A DNA stretch of 64,000 nt, from positions 310,001 to 374,000 of the forward strand of contig OZ025716.1 of assembly GCA_964019335.1 (NCBI GenBank), given 5' to 3'. The stretch is from Diplonema japonicum (Eukaryota; Euglenozoa; Diplonemea; Diplonemida; Diplonemidae). This document shows, in pieces, positions 38,603 through 48,096 of the stretch; within the stretch, counting starts at the first letter, position 1, and every line of letters begins with the position of its first letter. The notes under the pieces are model-generated. The model ran no database searches. It was given only the letters and a program-made list of their open reading frames with translations, and was not told the origin of the DNA. Position numbers and translations under genes: made by a program.

Positions 38603-39339
38603 GGAAGATATATTTTTTTTTTTTTAAAAAAAAGAAAGTGAGGGGGAAAAAAAAAGAATGGGGGGAAAAAAATGAAGAAAAGAAAAAAAAAAGAAGGCCT
38701 CCCCCTTTCCCTTGCTGATTGAGGGAAAGAGATAGAGGGATTGATATAGAACAAAAGAAAATTTTTAAAAAAAAGAAGAAAAGGAAGCGGGGATAGAAAA
38801 AAAAGATAATGGGGGATTTGGATTGGGGGTGGGGGAGTTTTTTTTTTATGTTGGTAATAATAGTGCTTTCCCCCCCCCCCCCCTCTTTCTTTATCTTATC
38901 ATGTCTTTTTTTTTTTATATTCCTCTCTCTCTTTTTTTTTTGTTTTCTTTTTGTTCAACTTTTAAAAAAGGGTTTTATATTAGCACCCCCCCCCAGAAAA
39001 AAGCTTCTTAAGTAGCTTTAAATACACAATTTTTTGTTTTTCTTTACTCTCCTCTGTCCATTTTTTTTTTCATATTGTGAATCAATTCGAAAAAAAAAAA
39101 AAAGAAAAGACTGAGGGTTTTTTTTTTTTTTTTTTTTTTTTTTCCACTTACTGAAGGCTCAGCGTGTGTGTGTGCCCCCTTTTTGTCTTGGATTCAGAAA
39201 GAAAAAAGAAGAAGAAAAAAAAAAAAAAAAGACTTCAGCAAAAGGGAAACCCCCTCTCACACTCTGAGCGCAATAAAAGAAATTTATACCTCTCCATTCG
39301 CCCCCTTTTTTTTCCTTCTTCCTTTTTTTTTTTTTTTTT
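38603..39339. other. Homopolymer-rich spacer
   Basis: Purine-rich then pyrimidine-rich runs, with a T25 tract at about 39119-39143. No gene seen. Confidence 0.4.
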
Positions 39340-39474
39340 GCAAGAACGAGTCTTTGACTTGTTTAAACAAAAGGGGCACGTTGCTGCTTTTACGGGTTTT
39401 AAACTTCTCCAGGTTTCTACCTAAGGCACAAACAACTGCAAGTTCCTCTTTCTGGTGGGTTGGGCAACCAACAC
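39340..39474 (+). mobile_element. SINE-like repeat, A half, with terminal hairpin
   Basis: It starts GCAAGAACGAGTCTTTGACT directly after a T17 run. It contains AACAAAAGGGGCACGTTG and CTTCTCCAGG, and ends with a GGTTGGGCAACC hairpin followed by a T9 run. Same boundaries as the 30949 copy. Confidence 0.65.
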
Positions 39475-39483
39475 TTTTTTTTT

Positions 39484-41391
39484 CTAGTGATTTTTTTTTT
39501 TTCTCTCCCTCTCTCTCTCCTCTTTTTTTTTTTTTTTTTTTTTGGATCTGTATTTTTTTTTTCTTTTTTTTATTTTTCTAAAAAAAAAAATAACTAGCTA
39601 CCTTTATGAATATTTTTTTTTTTCCTAGCATACCTTTTCAACAAAAAAGAAAAAAAAAAATCTTATCAGAAAACGGAATCTTTTTGTATTTTCTTATTCT
39701 TTAATTTTCTTTTTTTTTACCCATTACGTAATGCAAAAGAAAAGAAAAGGGAGGGGAGGGGAGGGGGGAGTGAAAGGAACGAGAAAAGAAGAAGAAAAAA
39801 AAAACCAGAAAACTACGAGGAAAAAACTTTCCCTCCCCCCCCTTTTTTTTCTTTCTGTTCTCACATTATTTTTCCCTTTGTTTTTTTTTTTTTTTTTTTT
39901 TTTTTTTTCCTCTTTCCTTTTTTTCTTCATCTTCTTTTTTTTTTTTTTTTACTTGCTTTCCCTCACTGCCGGGGGGATAAAGCCAAAGCAAGACACAAAG
40001 GGAGAAAAAGAAAAAGAAGAAAGAAAAAAGAAGAAGGCCTGCTGCTTTACGGCGCCTTACCTGCTTTCACCGCTTCCTGCAAGCTATTCCTCTCCCCCCC
40101 CCCCGAGTGCTTTTTTCCCTTAGGGCTTTAGCACCAATCACACGCAGATTTCAAGAAGGACACACAGTGTGACACTGACACGACCAGTACAGCCTCACTT
40201 GCGATAGACCGTCTGGTTTGGGTGGAACAGAGTACTCTTAGCCTCCCCCCTTTTTTTTTGCCCTCTTTTTTGCGTACATACCTTTCACTTGTTTTTTTTT
40301 TCTTCTTTTTTCTGGCTTATGTTTTTCTTTACGAGTTCTTTTTTTTTTTTTTTTTTAATATTTTCCAACAAAGAAAAAGAAGAAATATGAGGTAGAAAAG
40401 CAAGAAATGAATCAACTTGGCTGCACTTCGCTGCTCCGGTTTCTACCCAAGGGGACAAAAAAAGAAAAAGAGAAAAAAAAAAAAAAAGATGACCACCCTT
40501 AGTTCACATATTTCTTTTTTTTCTTTTCTTCAGGAGCTCATAAAAGAGAACGGGAAATAGAGAAAAAAAAGAGAGAGAAAAAAAAAAGAAAACAAAAAAT
40601 AAAAGAAAAAGAAGAATAATATAGGTCAGATAGATAAAGGCAGAAACGAGGATTGTTGTTTCTGCAAACTTCATGTTCCCCTCCTCTTTTTTTCTTTTTT
40701 TTTTTTCCCCTATCTCCCTTTCTCCTTTTTTTTTTTGAAGTGATAGAAGACCCCCTAAGAACACTGGGGGGGGAGGGGGGGGGAGCTCGAGAGGGGGAAA
40801 GTACATACTTTTAAAGACACATGGAAGAGTAAACGGTTTCATATAATTAAAAGATAATCCAAAAAAAAAGGATTTTTTCTTTCCCCATTTCTCTCGGCAT
40901 GGTTACAATTGTATGATGGAAAAAAAAAGAGGTTCTTTTGAGAAGGTTTTTAAAAGGGGCAGCGAAACCTTTGGCCGGGTCTAGGTGCGTAGCGACACCT
41001 CCCCTTAAGCGAGTCATTTCGGGGAAGAATAAAGCAAACCTTGCAGCGAGCAACTCGGTGTCACCCAGACACTAATCGCATTTTGGCTTCGGCAAAGAAA
41101 AAGATGCCCCCACTCTACCGCGAGGAAACGTGGACCGGGCACGCCATGTATGAGAGGTGGCGCCGCACAAGTTAGACCCCACTCCAATGTGTCGTTAAGC
41201 TACACACAACCCCCCACCCCTTGTACTTATGGTACACTTGGAGCGTGGTTCGACTTGTCACCTTGACGTTAAAAGATCGATTTTTTTTTTTTTTTTCCCT
41301 CCCAAACCCATTTTTTTTTCATTTTTTTTTTTTCAAAGCAAAAAAAAAAAAAAAAAAAAAAAAGGCAAAAAAAAAAAAAAGAAAATAATTC
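39484..41391. other. Large spacer without accepted genes
   Basis: T- and A-rich to about 40900, with islands of mixed sequence (39960-40240). From 40930 to 41270 the DNA is balanced in composition and includes GGTG-loop-CACC around CGTAGCGA (about 40984-41000). No ORF or recognised RNA gene. It ends with a T tract and an A tract before the next ATG. Confidence 0.4.
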
Positions 41392-42306
41392 ATGCCACTA
41401 CCTGATGAATATGAAAGAGAAGGTTTAGAGGGTGACATCGAACGCACGTCCCCCGCAGCGGTTCACGTCATGAAGCTACAGCGTAAGCGCAAGAGAGGCA
41501 TCCATTCGAGGCTCACCTGGGCCACCACAGTGGTCGTAGCAACACCATCAGCATCACAAGGCCACACCTCAGAACCCCTAGCCGAAACGCTTGTCTGCAA
41601 AGGAACAAAGAACATCACAGAGGTCATCACCACCCCCGGTATGCGAATTGCATTGAAAGACGGGGCCTTGGTGACCGAAATGTGCACGGTAACAGCACAG
41701 CGCATAACTCTCATTATCTCGGCAGAAGAGATGAAAAGATGCCCGTTGCCGGCTTCCTTCACCCGGTCCTGCAAACAGCTAAAAATGCACGTCATCCAGA
41801 TACCCTTCCACACCGCTCTGAAAGAAGAGTCTCTACGGTACTTCAACAATTTAGGAAGCTTAGAATGGATCGGCAGCTGTGGAGGGGTTCCCCTCCCTGG
41901 AACATGGAATTCGGTGTGTAAATCAACCCGTGAAGTGGTAACAGCTAAATGCCCCATGAAGCTCCCAAAAGGCGAATCTGACATAACATCCTTCCGTGAT
42001 TTCTCCGAGTGGATCGGGCTATGTTCTGTGTCTCCCTCCCCACCGGTGGTCCGGGCCCCTGGACAGGCGCGTGTGACGGTAGTCACCTACAAGGGGTTTT
42101 TTCCTGGACTGACGCTGCAATCGCATTTGGAATCCCTTTCAACGATGGGTTCCTGGTGGTTCACTGAGCTCGCTTCTCGCGGCACCCCCTGTGGTCCCAC
42201 ACCTTGGGACGACGTCCCCACTGGTCTAAAACCGCTCAACCTCGGCGACAGTGAGCGGTACTTCTCATCAGGGAAGGAAGGTGTCTATGCTTCAGAAGTC
42301 CGATAA
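41392..42306 (+). CDS. Unknown 304-aa protein
   Basis: ATG 41392 after a long A tract; stop TAA at 42304-42306. I recognise no domain. A basic segment (KLQRKRKRGIHSRL, residues about 27-40) resembles a nuclear localisation signal. The body is Cys- and Trp-containing with two similar units, SLEWIGSCGGVPLPGTW and FSEWIGLCSVSPSPP, suggesting an internal duplication of about 60 residues. No signal peptide or membrane helix. The CS-domain gene begins 92 bases downstream, separated by a T22 run and an A-rich leader. Confidence 0.65.
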   Translation: MPLPDEYEREGLEGDIERTSPAAVHVMKLQRKRKRGIHSRLTWATTVVVATPSASQGHTSEPLAETLVCKGTKNITEVITTPGMRIALKDGALVTEMCTVTAQRITLIISAEEMKRCPLPASFTRSCKQLKMHVIQIPFHTALKEESLRYFNNLGSLEWIGSCGGVPLPGTWNSVCKSTREVVTAKCPMKLPKGESDITSFRDFSEWIGLCSVSPSPPVVRAPGQARVTVVTYKGFFPGLTLQSHLESLSTMGSWWFTELASRGTPCGPTPWDDVPTGLKPLNLGDSERYFSSGKEGVYASEVR

Positions 42307-42398
42307 TGAGAATTTTTTTTTTTTTTTTTTTTTTGAGCTGCCTTTGGCATTTTTTAAGTTTTGAGAGAAAAGGAATAAAGGAAAAAAAGAAAAAAAAA

Positions 42399-43196
42399 AT
42401 GGTGGATTACTCCAAATTTGACAAGATAGCAATGGAGATCGATGAGGAGGAGGAAGAGAGAAAGCCGAAGGTGACGAGGCTGGAGGGCAAGACGACGGTG
42501 AGCGTCGGGAAGGATGGAAAGCTGGAGTTTTCAAAAAACGAGCCTTCTAAAAAGAAGCTCTCGACAGGTTTAGACTACAGCAAATGGGACAAAATCGAGG
42601 TAAGTGACGACGAGGATCCGGAGGAAGAGGAAGAAGAAGAAATGCAACAACAACAACAACAACAACAACAACAAACTACCACCACCACCACACCCACCGC
42701 CCCAACAGTTCCTAAAGAGAAAAAATCATTAACACATAACGGCGGCTCCCACGAGGGAAAATACTTCTGGAGCCAAACCGCATCAGAGGTAACTATATAT
42801 TTCCCTGTCCCCGCTGCAACAAAAGGGAAGCAGGTCTCATTGAAGGTAGCCACCTCCTCTATTTCAGTCGAGCTGTCTGGGAGTGGGTGTCTCCTCCCGT
42901 TCTCAGCCACTGCCTTCCCCATCGACCTCGATGACGTCTCTGACCAGTCGGACATTGACTGGGAACTCATCACTCACGAAGGGCAGAAACTTCTTCGAGT
43001 TACTCTGAAGAAGCAAGCACCGCCCAACACTACACCCTGGTGGGACAGGGTCTTCACGGTGGAGGACCGTATCAACCCGGATACCATTAAAGACAGGTCG
43101 GCGGCAAAGGCGGAGCAATCGAAAAAGGTTTGGGAGGAAGCTCACAAAATGTTCCTCGAAAAGGTCAAGAACCGCGCCCCCCCTGAGGAGGTATAA
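42399..43196 (+). CDS. CS-domain (NudC/p23-like) protein with duplicated Cdc37-like motif
   Basis: 265 aa, ATG 42399. The protein opens MVDYSKFDKIAMEIDEEEEE and repeats the motif at residues about 58-75 (LDYSKWDKIEVSDDEDPEEE). This resembles the DYSxWDxIEVSDDED start of the Hsp90 co-chaperone Cdc37. Poly-Glu, poly-Gln and poly-Thr follow. A CS domain spans about 120-220 (YFWSQTASEVTIYFPVP; TPWWDRVFTVEDRINPDTI), closest to NudC-type. CS proteins are usually Hsp90 or dynein-pathway co-chaperones; a role in client folding is inferred. An A tract follows the TAA stop directly. Confidence 0.8.
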   Translation: MVDYSKFDKIAMEIDEEEEERKPKVTRLEGKTTVSVGKDGKLEFSKNEPSKKKLSTGLDYSKWDKIEVSDDEDPEEEEEEEMQQQQQQQQQQTTTTTTPTAPTVPKEKKSLTHNGGSHEGKYFWSQTASEVTIYFPVPAATKGKQVSLKVATSSISVELSGSGCLLPFSATAFPIDLDDVSDQSDIDWELITHEGQKLLRVTLKKQAPPNTTPWWDRVFTVEDRINPDTIKDRSAAKAEQSKKVWEEAHKMFLEKVKNRAPPEEV

Positions 43197-43329
43197 AAAA
43201 AAAAAAAAAAAAAAAAGAAAATTCGCATATCATCTTTTTTTTTATTCTTTTTTTTTTTCCCTCACCGTTATATTCAAGAAAAACAAAGAAGGAAAAAAAA
43301 AAAAAAAAAAAAAAAAAAAGAAAATATAT

Positions 43330-44505
43330 ATGGATCTCCAAAGTATGATGACCGGCATCGCAGTCGGGCTGCTCACAGCAGGTATGATATGGCGTTCATT
43401 CCGGTTTCGCGGGCTGCGAATAACGTACACGGAAGAAGATTCCCACCAGAAAGTACTGGATTTTATAGAAGCCGCCAAAGGGATGAAGTACTTTCCAACG
43501 TGGTACCTGGCGGGAGGCGTCCTCCAAACAGCAACAGCGGACATGCCGTACATGAGAGACGTAAAGTACAAGAGGGAAACCCTGTACCTAGACGAGGAAA
43601 GCTTCACTGACGAGGAAAAAAAACACTTCTGCTGCCCCGACGTCGTCCCAAAAGGAACAGTAACCCTCGATTGGATGGTCACAGAAAACACAGGCCCCAT
43701 TGTAGTCATCGTTCCCGGGCTCACAGGACAGTCAGATTCCGCTTATGTCCAACGAACTGCAATGGAACTTGCCTTGGCACGGGAAAGGTATCAACCCTGT
43801 GTTTTCAACCCACGAGGCCGAGGGGGTGTCCAGCTTGAGACTCCATTTTTGTACTCCTGCGGGTACACCCACGATTTCAGAAGAGCAATGCAGCACATCA
43901 AAACCACAAAAACCGAAAAAATCCTCGCAGTGGGGTTCTCAATGGGTGCTAATTACCTGGCGAAGTACATGGGCGAGGAGAAGTCGAAGAGTTTGGTTGA
44001 GGGCGCGTGTTGCTTGGCTGGTCCAGTTGATTGCCCTGAACTGATGGAGAATCTTACAAAAGGCGTTCTTGGAAAATATCTGTTTGACCCGTTTTTGACA
44101 AAATCTCTGCACAGGGTGAGAGAGACCGTAGGCCGTGTGTTTGAGGAGATACCGCATCCTGGTGTAGATGTGGACGAGCTGAAGAAAGCGACGACACTTT
44201 GGGAGTTCGACAATCGCGTAACGGCACCCACGATGGGCTGCAGGGATGCAGATGATTATTATGACCAGTCTTCTTGCATGAGGTTTTTGGAGCACATCTC
44301 ACACCCAACTATGTTTCTTCATGCTGAAAATGATCCCATAGTCCCTGCAAGATGCCTCCCGTATTTGCATTTCAAGCAGAATCCAAATATCGTTTCATTG
44401 GTGACTACGTCCGGAGGCCACTCCATGGCGTGGCCTACTGGTACTACAATGGAACCCTGGTCGCCTTCTGTGTGTATTGAATTCTTCAGGAAGACTGCTC
44501 ATTAA
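43330..44505 (+). CDS. ABHD1/3-type alpha/beta hydrolase (AB_hydrolase_4 family)
   Basis: 391 aa, ATG 43330. An N-terminal hydrophobic segment (residues about 8-22) likely anchors it to a membrane. The catalytic triad is visible: nucleophile Ser204 in GFSMGAN, Asp335 in HAENDPIVP, His364 in GGHSMAWP. The oxyanion region reads VIVPGLTGQS, and FNPRGRGG is typical of the family (plant EMB8, animal ABHD1-3, yeast Eht1/Eeb1). These act on lipids or acyl esters; the substrate here is unknown. Length is as expected. No introns detected. The next 40 bases are an AT repeat and a T run. Confidence 0.9.
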   Translation: MDLQSMMTGIAVGLLTAGMIWRSFRFRGLRITYTEEDSHQKVLDFIEAAKGMKYFPTWYLAGGVLQTATADMPYMRDVKYKRETLYLDEESFTDEEKKHFCCPDVVPKGTVTLDWMVTENTGPIVVIVPGLTGQSDSAYVQRTAMELALARERYQPCVFNPRGRGGVQLETPFLYSCGYTHDFRRAMQHIKTTKTEKILAVGFSMGANYLAKYMGEEKSKSLVEGACCLAGPVDCPELMENLTKGVLGKYLFDPFLTKSLHRVRETVGRVFEEIPHPGVDVDELKKATTLWEFDNRVTAPTMGCRDADDYYDQSSCMRFLEHISHPTMFLHAENDPIVPARCLPYLHFKQNPNIVSLVTTSGGHSMAWPTGTTMEPWSPSVCIEFFRKTAH

Positions 44506-44513
44506 TAGATATA

Positions 44514-44563
<50 letters not shown>

Positions 44564-45000
44564 CCAATTTGGAGAAGGCTGGGCAGGCTGAAGGAGCTAA
44601 CAACCAGTCTGATTTTTCCACGCCTTTTTCTTTTTTTTTCATTGCTTTAGCCCCCTCCCCCCCTTCCCCTCTCCATCATTGTGATTTTTTTTTCTTTTTT
44701 TTTTTTTTTTTTTCGGGTTAACCTTTTTTTTTCTTTGTTGTCTCCTCCCATTTCTTCCCTCTCCCTCCCCCTTTTTTTTTTTGCTTTAATTTGAAGAAAA
44801 TAAAGCAGGAGATTTATTTTATTTTTTTTTTGAAAAAAAAAAATATCATGGTGCCGGAAAAAAAAAAAAAAAAAAAAAAAAAAGAACGAAGTTTCGCAGT
44901 TTCTTTTTTTTTTCTTCTTTTTTTTTTTCTTCGGCCAAACAACATGGTGGGAACGGTGGGTCAAACAAACTAAGCAGAGGGGTTTTCCTCTTTTGTTTTT

Positions 45001-45047
45001 GTTTTGTTTTTAACAATAATATTACAATATTATTGTCGAAACAAAAC
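45001..45047. repeat. 47-nt imperfect palindrome containing TAATATTAC
   Basis: The inner arms ACAATAATATT and AATATTATTGT flank an AC, and the outer arms GTTTTGTTT and AAACAAAAC continue the pairing. A second palindrome, TATTTTATT-AG-AATAAAATA, follows at 45074-45093. Together they may be a MITE or a cruciform-prone site. Confidence 0.6.
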
Positions 45048-45191
45048 TAAAACTAGATGGCAGCGCAATGAGCTATTTTATTAGAATAAAATACCGCTCG
45101 TGAACTAATGAAGCGCCAAAAACTATTTTTTTTTTTCCCTTTTTGCGCAAGAGTTTTTGCATCATGATAGTTACAATAATGGTAACAATAA

Positions 45192-45325
45192 TTCTTTGAC
45201 TTTTTGTTTAGACAAAAAAAAAAAAAAAAGAGAAGAAAAAAAAAAGAGGAAAGGGGAAATCGTTGGCAACGTGTTTTTATTTTTTTATTTTCGGGTTATG
45301 AAATTTTTCTCCAGATTTCCCAGTT
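45192..45325 (+). repeat. Degenerate SINE-like A half
   Basis: It retains TTCTTTGACTTTTTGTTTAG, AATCGTTGGCAACGTGTTT, TCGGGTT and TTTTCTCCAG in the order of the repeat, separated by expanded A and T runs. Confidence 0.5.
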
Positions 45326-45396
45326 TCCTCATTTTCTTTTTTTTTTTTTTTTTGTCTTTCCTTTTTCGCTGTAACGAACCCTTATTAAATATCTTT

Positions 45397-45430
<34 letters not shown>

Positions 45431-45891
45431 CCGGAAAAAAAAAAAAAAAAAAAAAAAAAGCCTGATTTCACAGAAAATTAGTGCCCTTCCCCCCCTTGTC
45501 TACCCTCCCCTTTCCCCTCCCCTCCTCTCCTCTACCCCCATTTTTATTCCTGAGTTTTTTGGTTTTGGTATTCAAAATATGGCTAATGGGTAAAATGCGG
45601 CAACACAAAATCTTTTTTTTTTCCTTTTCTGGTACAATGTGCTGTGTAACTTGGTAAAGGTGATTTTGTTGTCATTTTTTATTTTTTTGGGGGGGGAGGA
45701 GGTTGTCACAGGGGAAAAGAACAGGCAAAATGTTTTGTCATCGAAAGAATTTTTTTCTTTTTTAAAGTAGCCAAGCTGGGGAGGAGGCCGGCACGACCAC
45801 CGAAGAAGGAGAAGCCGCTGCTGAAGGGGGATAGATGCAGGTGGTAGAGGATGAGAACAAGGGGGCGTCTCACAAAGACTTCCTTTAACTC

Positions 45892-45924
<33 letters not shown>

Positions 45925-46709
45925 TAAAATCGTATTTGAGATGGTAAAACGCCAAAACAAAAAAAGAATGAAAAAGAAAAAAAGAAGATACTAGTAATAA
46001 TAAATAAAACACGAGATTTAGTCTAAAAGAAATTTTAAAAAAAGTTTTTTTTTTTTTGTGGGCCGTTGTGGTCCATTTGATTTTTCCCAATGAAAACTTT
46101 TAACATACAGATTTACAACACTTGGGTGGCAGCCCCCAGCCTCATTACTTTTGGACCTCTCTAAGGAGGATTTCGTGTATTAGAACGTACCCGAAAACCA
46201 CGGGGCTTTGGGTGCTAAATGCTGGCAAATCTGGAAAATCCAAAAAAATCAATTACCCCCCCTAGCAAAAAAAAAAGAGAGAATTAAATGACTGTGATGG
46301 TGTTCACCCAAAAGAATCAAGAATTAGCAGAGTCCCCCCCCCCCCCCCCCCCCATGTGCTCTCATTCTTCTTCTTTTTTTTAATAGAAAAGAAAAAGGCT
46401 TTTTTTTTCTTTCTCTTTTGATATTGGTCTCTTCCCTCAAATCTCCTTTCCTCGCCACTTTCCTTTCCCCCCCCCCCCCTTCCCCCTCTCCCCCTTTCTT
46501 TTTTTTTCTTGAAGAAATGAAAGACAAGGATGAAAAAAAAGAAAAAGAAAGAAAAAAAAAAAAGAGCAGCTGCGTGTCTCTGTGACCCCCCTTTTTTTTT
46601 ACATTTTTTTTTCTCCTTCTTTTTTTTATTATTATAAATTGGGGCAAACCCACTACCGACAAAATTTACATTTCACAGGCGGGGAAATAAAAAAAAAAAA
46701 AAAAAGAAA

Positions 46710-47691
46710 ATGCCTGTAGACGACACAGATGCCTTTTTTGAGTCGGAAAAAAGCCTCATAAAGACAGAAGTGAGGACCATTGAGAGCATTGTTGAACAGG
46801 CAGTCAAGGCGGCGAATGGAGGGAGAATCGCGGTCGTAACCAGCGGCGGCACACAGGTTCCTCTGGAGAGGAACGAAGTTCGCTGCATGTCGAACTTCTC
46901 AACGGGGAACCGCGGCGCTGCCAGCACCGAGAGATTCCTAGAGGCCGGCTACACAGTAATCTTCGTGAACAAATCAGGGAGCATCCAACCATGGACAAGA
47001 AGATTCGACACCATCGGAGAAAATACACTATTCTCCCAGTTAACTCTCTCAGACGACCGCTCTGTAAAGATAACAGGCGAGCACACCGAACTTGTCGCCG
47101 CCACGCTGCAAGAGGCACATCGTTACAAAGACAACCTTTTCAAGCTTCCATTCAAGAATCTCGTGGAATATCTCTTCCTCATAAAGCAGGTCGGCATAGC
47201 TCTGCACAAAAACCTCGACAAGAAGACCTCCTCAGTTTCGTACTATCTTGCCGCTGCAGTCTCCGATTACTACATTCCTTGGGAGGACCTGGCTGAGCAC
47301 AAGATTCAAAGCCGTTCGGGAGATTCCACATTGTCGCTTACTTTCAACAAGACGCCCAAGGTGCTGGGGCATATCAACACCATTTGGTGTCCGGGGTGCA
47401 TGATGGTCAGTTTTAAGCTTGAAACAGATGTGTCGATATTAAAGGACAAGGCGCTTCAGTCCCTGGATCTTTACAAGGGCTTCCTCTGTGTGGCAAACAT
47501 CCTGCAAACTTACAAGAAGGAGTGCTGGATGTATTCCGGGGCCGACCCGTCGCGTGCTGGACACCACATTACCCTCCGAGGCACCGACATTGAGGTACAT
47601 ATAAATTTTAAAAAAAAAAAAAAAAGAAAATTAACAGGAGGACATTGTGAAGTACATTGCAGTGGAGCACACCAAGTATCTTGGTGAATAA
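46710..47691 (+). CDS. PPCS: Phosphopantothenate-cysteine ligase
   Basis: Exons 46710-47594 and 47638-47691 give 312 aa, close to the usual length of eukaryotic PPCS (about 310). It catalyses ATP- or CTP-dependent joining of 4'-phosphopantothenate and cysteine, the second step of coenzyme A synthesis, in the cytosol. Family landmarks: [33 protein letters not shown] (nucleotide-binding loop) and [15 protein letters not shown] (the AAVSDY/F substrate motif). It is the stand-alone eukaryotic type without a fused decarboxylase. The last 17 codons come from exon 2, without which the protein would run into poly-Lys. ATG 46710 follows an A tract. Confidence 0.92.
47595..47637 (+). other. Intron of PPCS (43 nt)
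   Basis: Donor GTACATAT, internal A15 run, acceptor TTAACAG, phase 0. Splicing restores the C-terminus and a TAA stop. Confidence 0.85.
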
Positions 47692-48096
47692 GAATTTGCT
47701 TTTGTAGTGTGCCCTCTCTTCTTTTCTTTCATTTGTGGTGAGTAAAAAAAAAGGGGGGAGAATGATGAAATAGGACGATTGAATTCTATGCCGGAGGGTG
47801 AGTGGGAATACACTGCGGCACGCTGCTTAATATTGCCGAACGAAGTTCTGATGATGAGCTTCTCTTCGTGAAAAAAGAAAAAAAAGACAGAAAAAAAAGC
47901 AGTCTTCCTTCCCTCAGTGTGCCGACACTTGTTACATTGACAACGGGGCCAGCACTTCAGAAGCTAGGTCCCCGGAGGATGGATTTGTTTGGAACAAGGC
48001 TTTTCTCAGCCGACGGTTTTTCAATGGTGTTGCCCCCTTGCCCCCCTCCCCTCCCCCTCACCGTGATTTACTTTAACTCATGTATAGGTAACTCGT
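47692..48096. other. Spacer before the RNF213-like gene
   Basis: Mixed sequence with a short purine tract. TTTAACTCATGTATAG lies about 25 bases before the ATG. No A tract adjoins the start codon, unlike most genes here, so unrecognised upstream exons of the giant gene cannot be excluded. Confidence 0.4.

Larger units (their letters stand above)
44506..46709. other. Large repeat-rich spacer
   Basis: It holds an AT microsatellite, long T runs, a long palindrome at 45001-45047, a second at 45074-45093, a degenerate SINE-like unit at 45192-45325, a TTTAACTCATATAT motif at about 45885 and a C20 run (46334-46353). No gene accepted. Confidence 0.5.

Noticed and set aside
45001-45120. Integrated CRESS-DNA virus
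   Set aside because: Only the 9-mer is present; no Rep or capsid ORF and the stem geometry is wrong.
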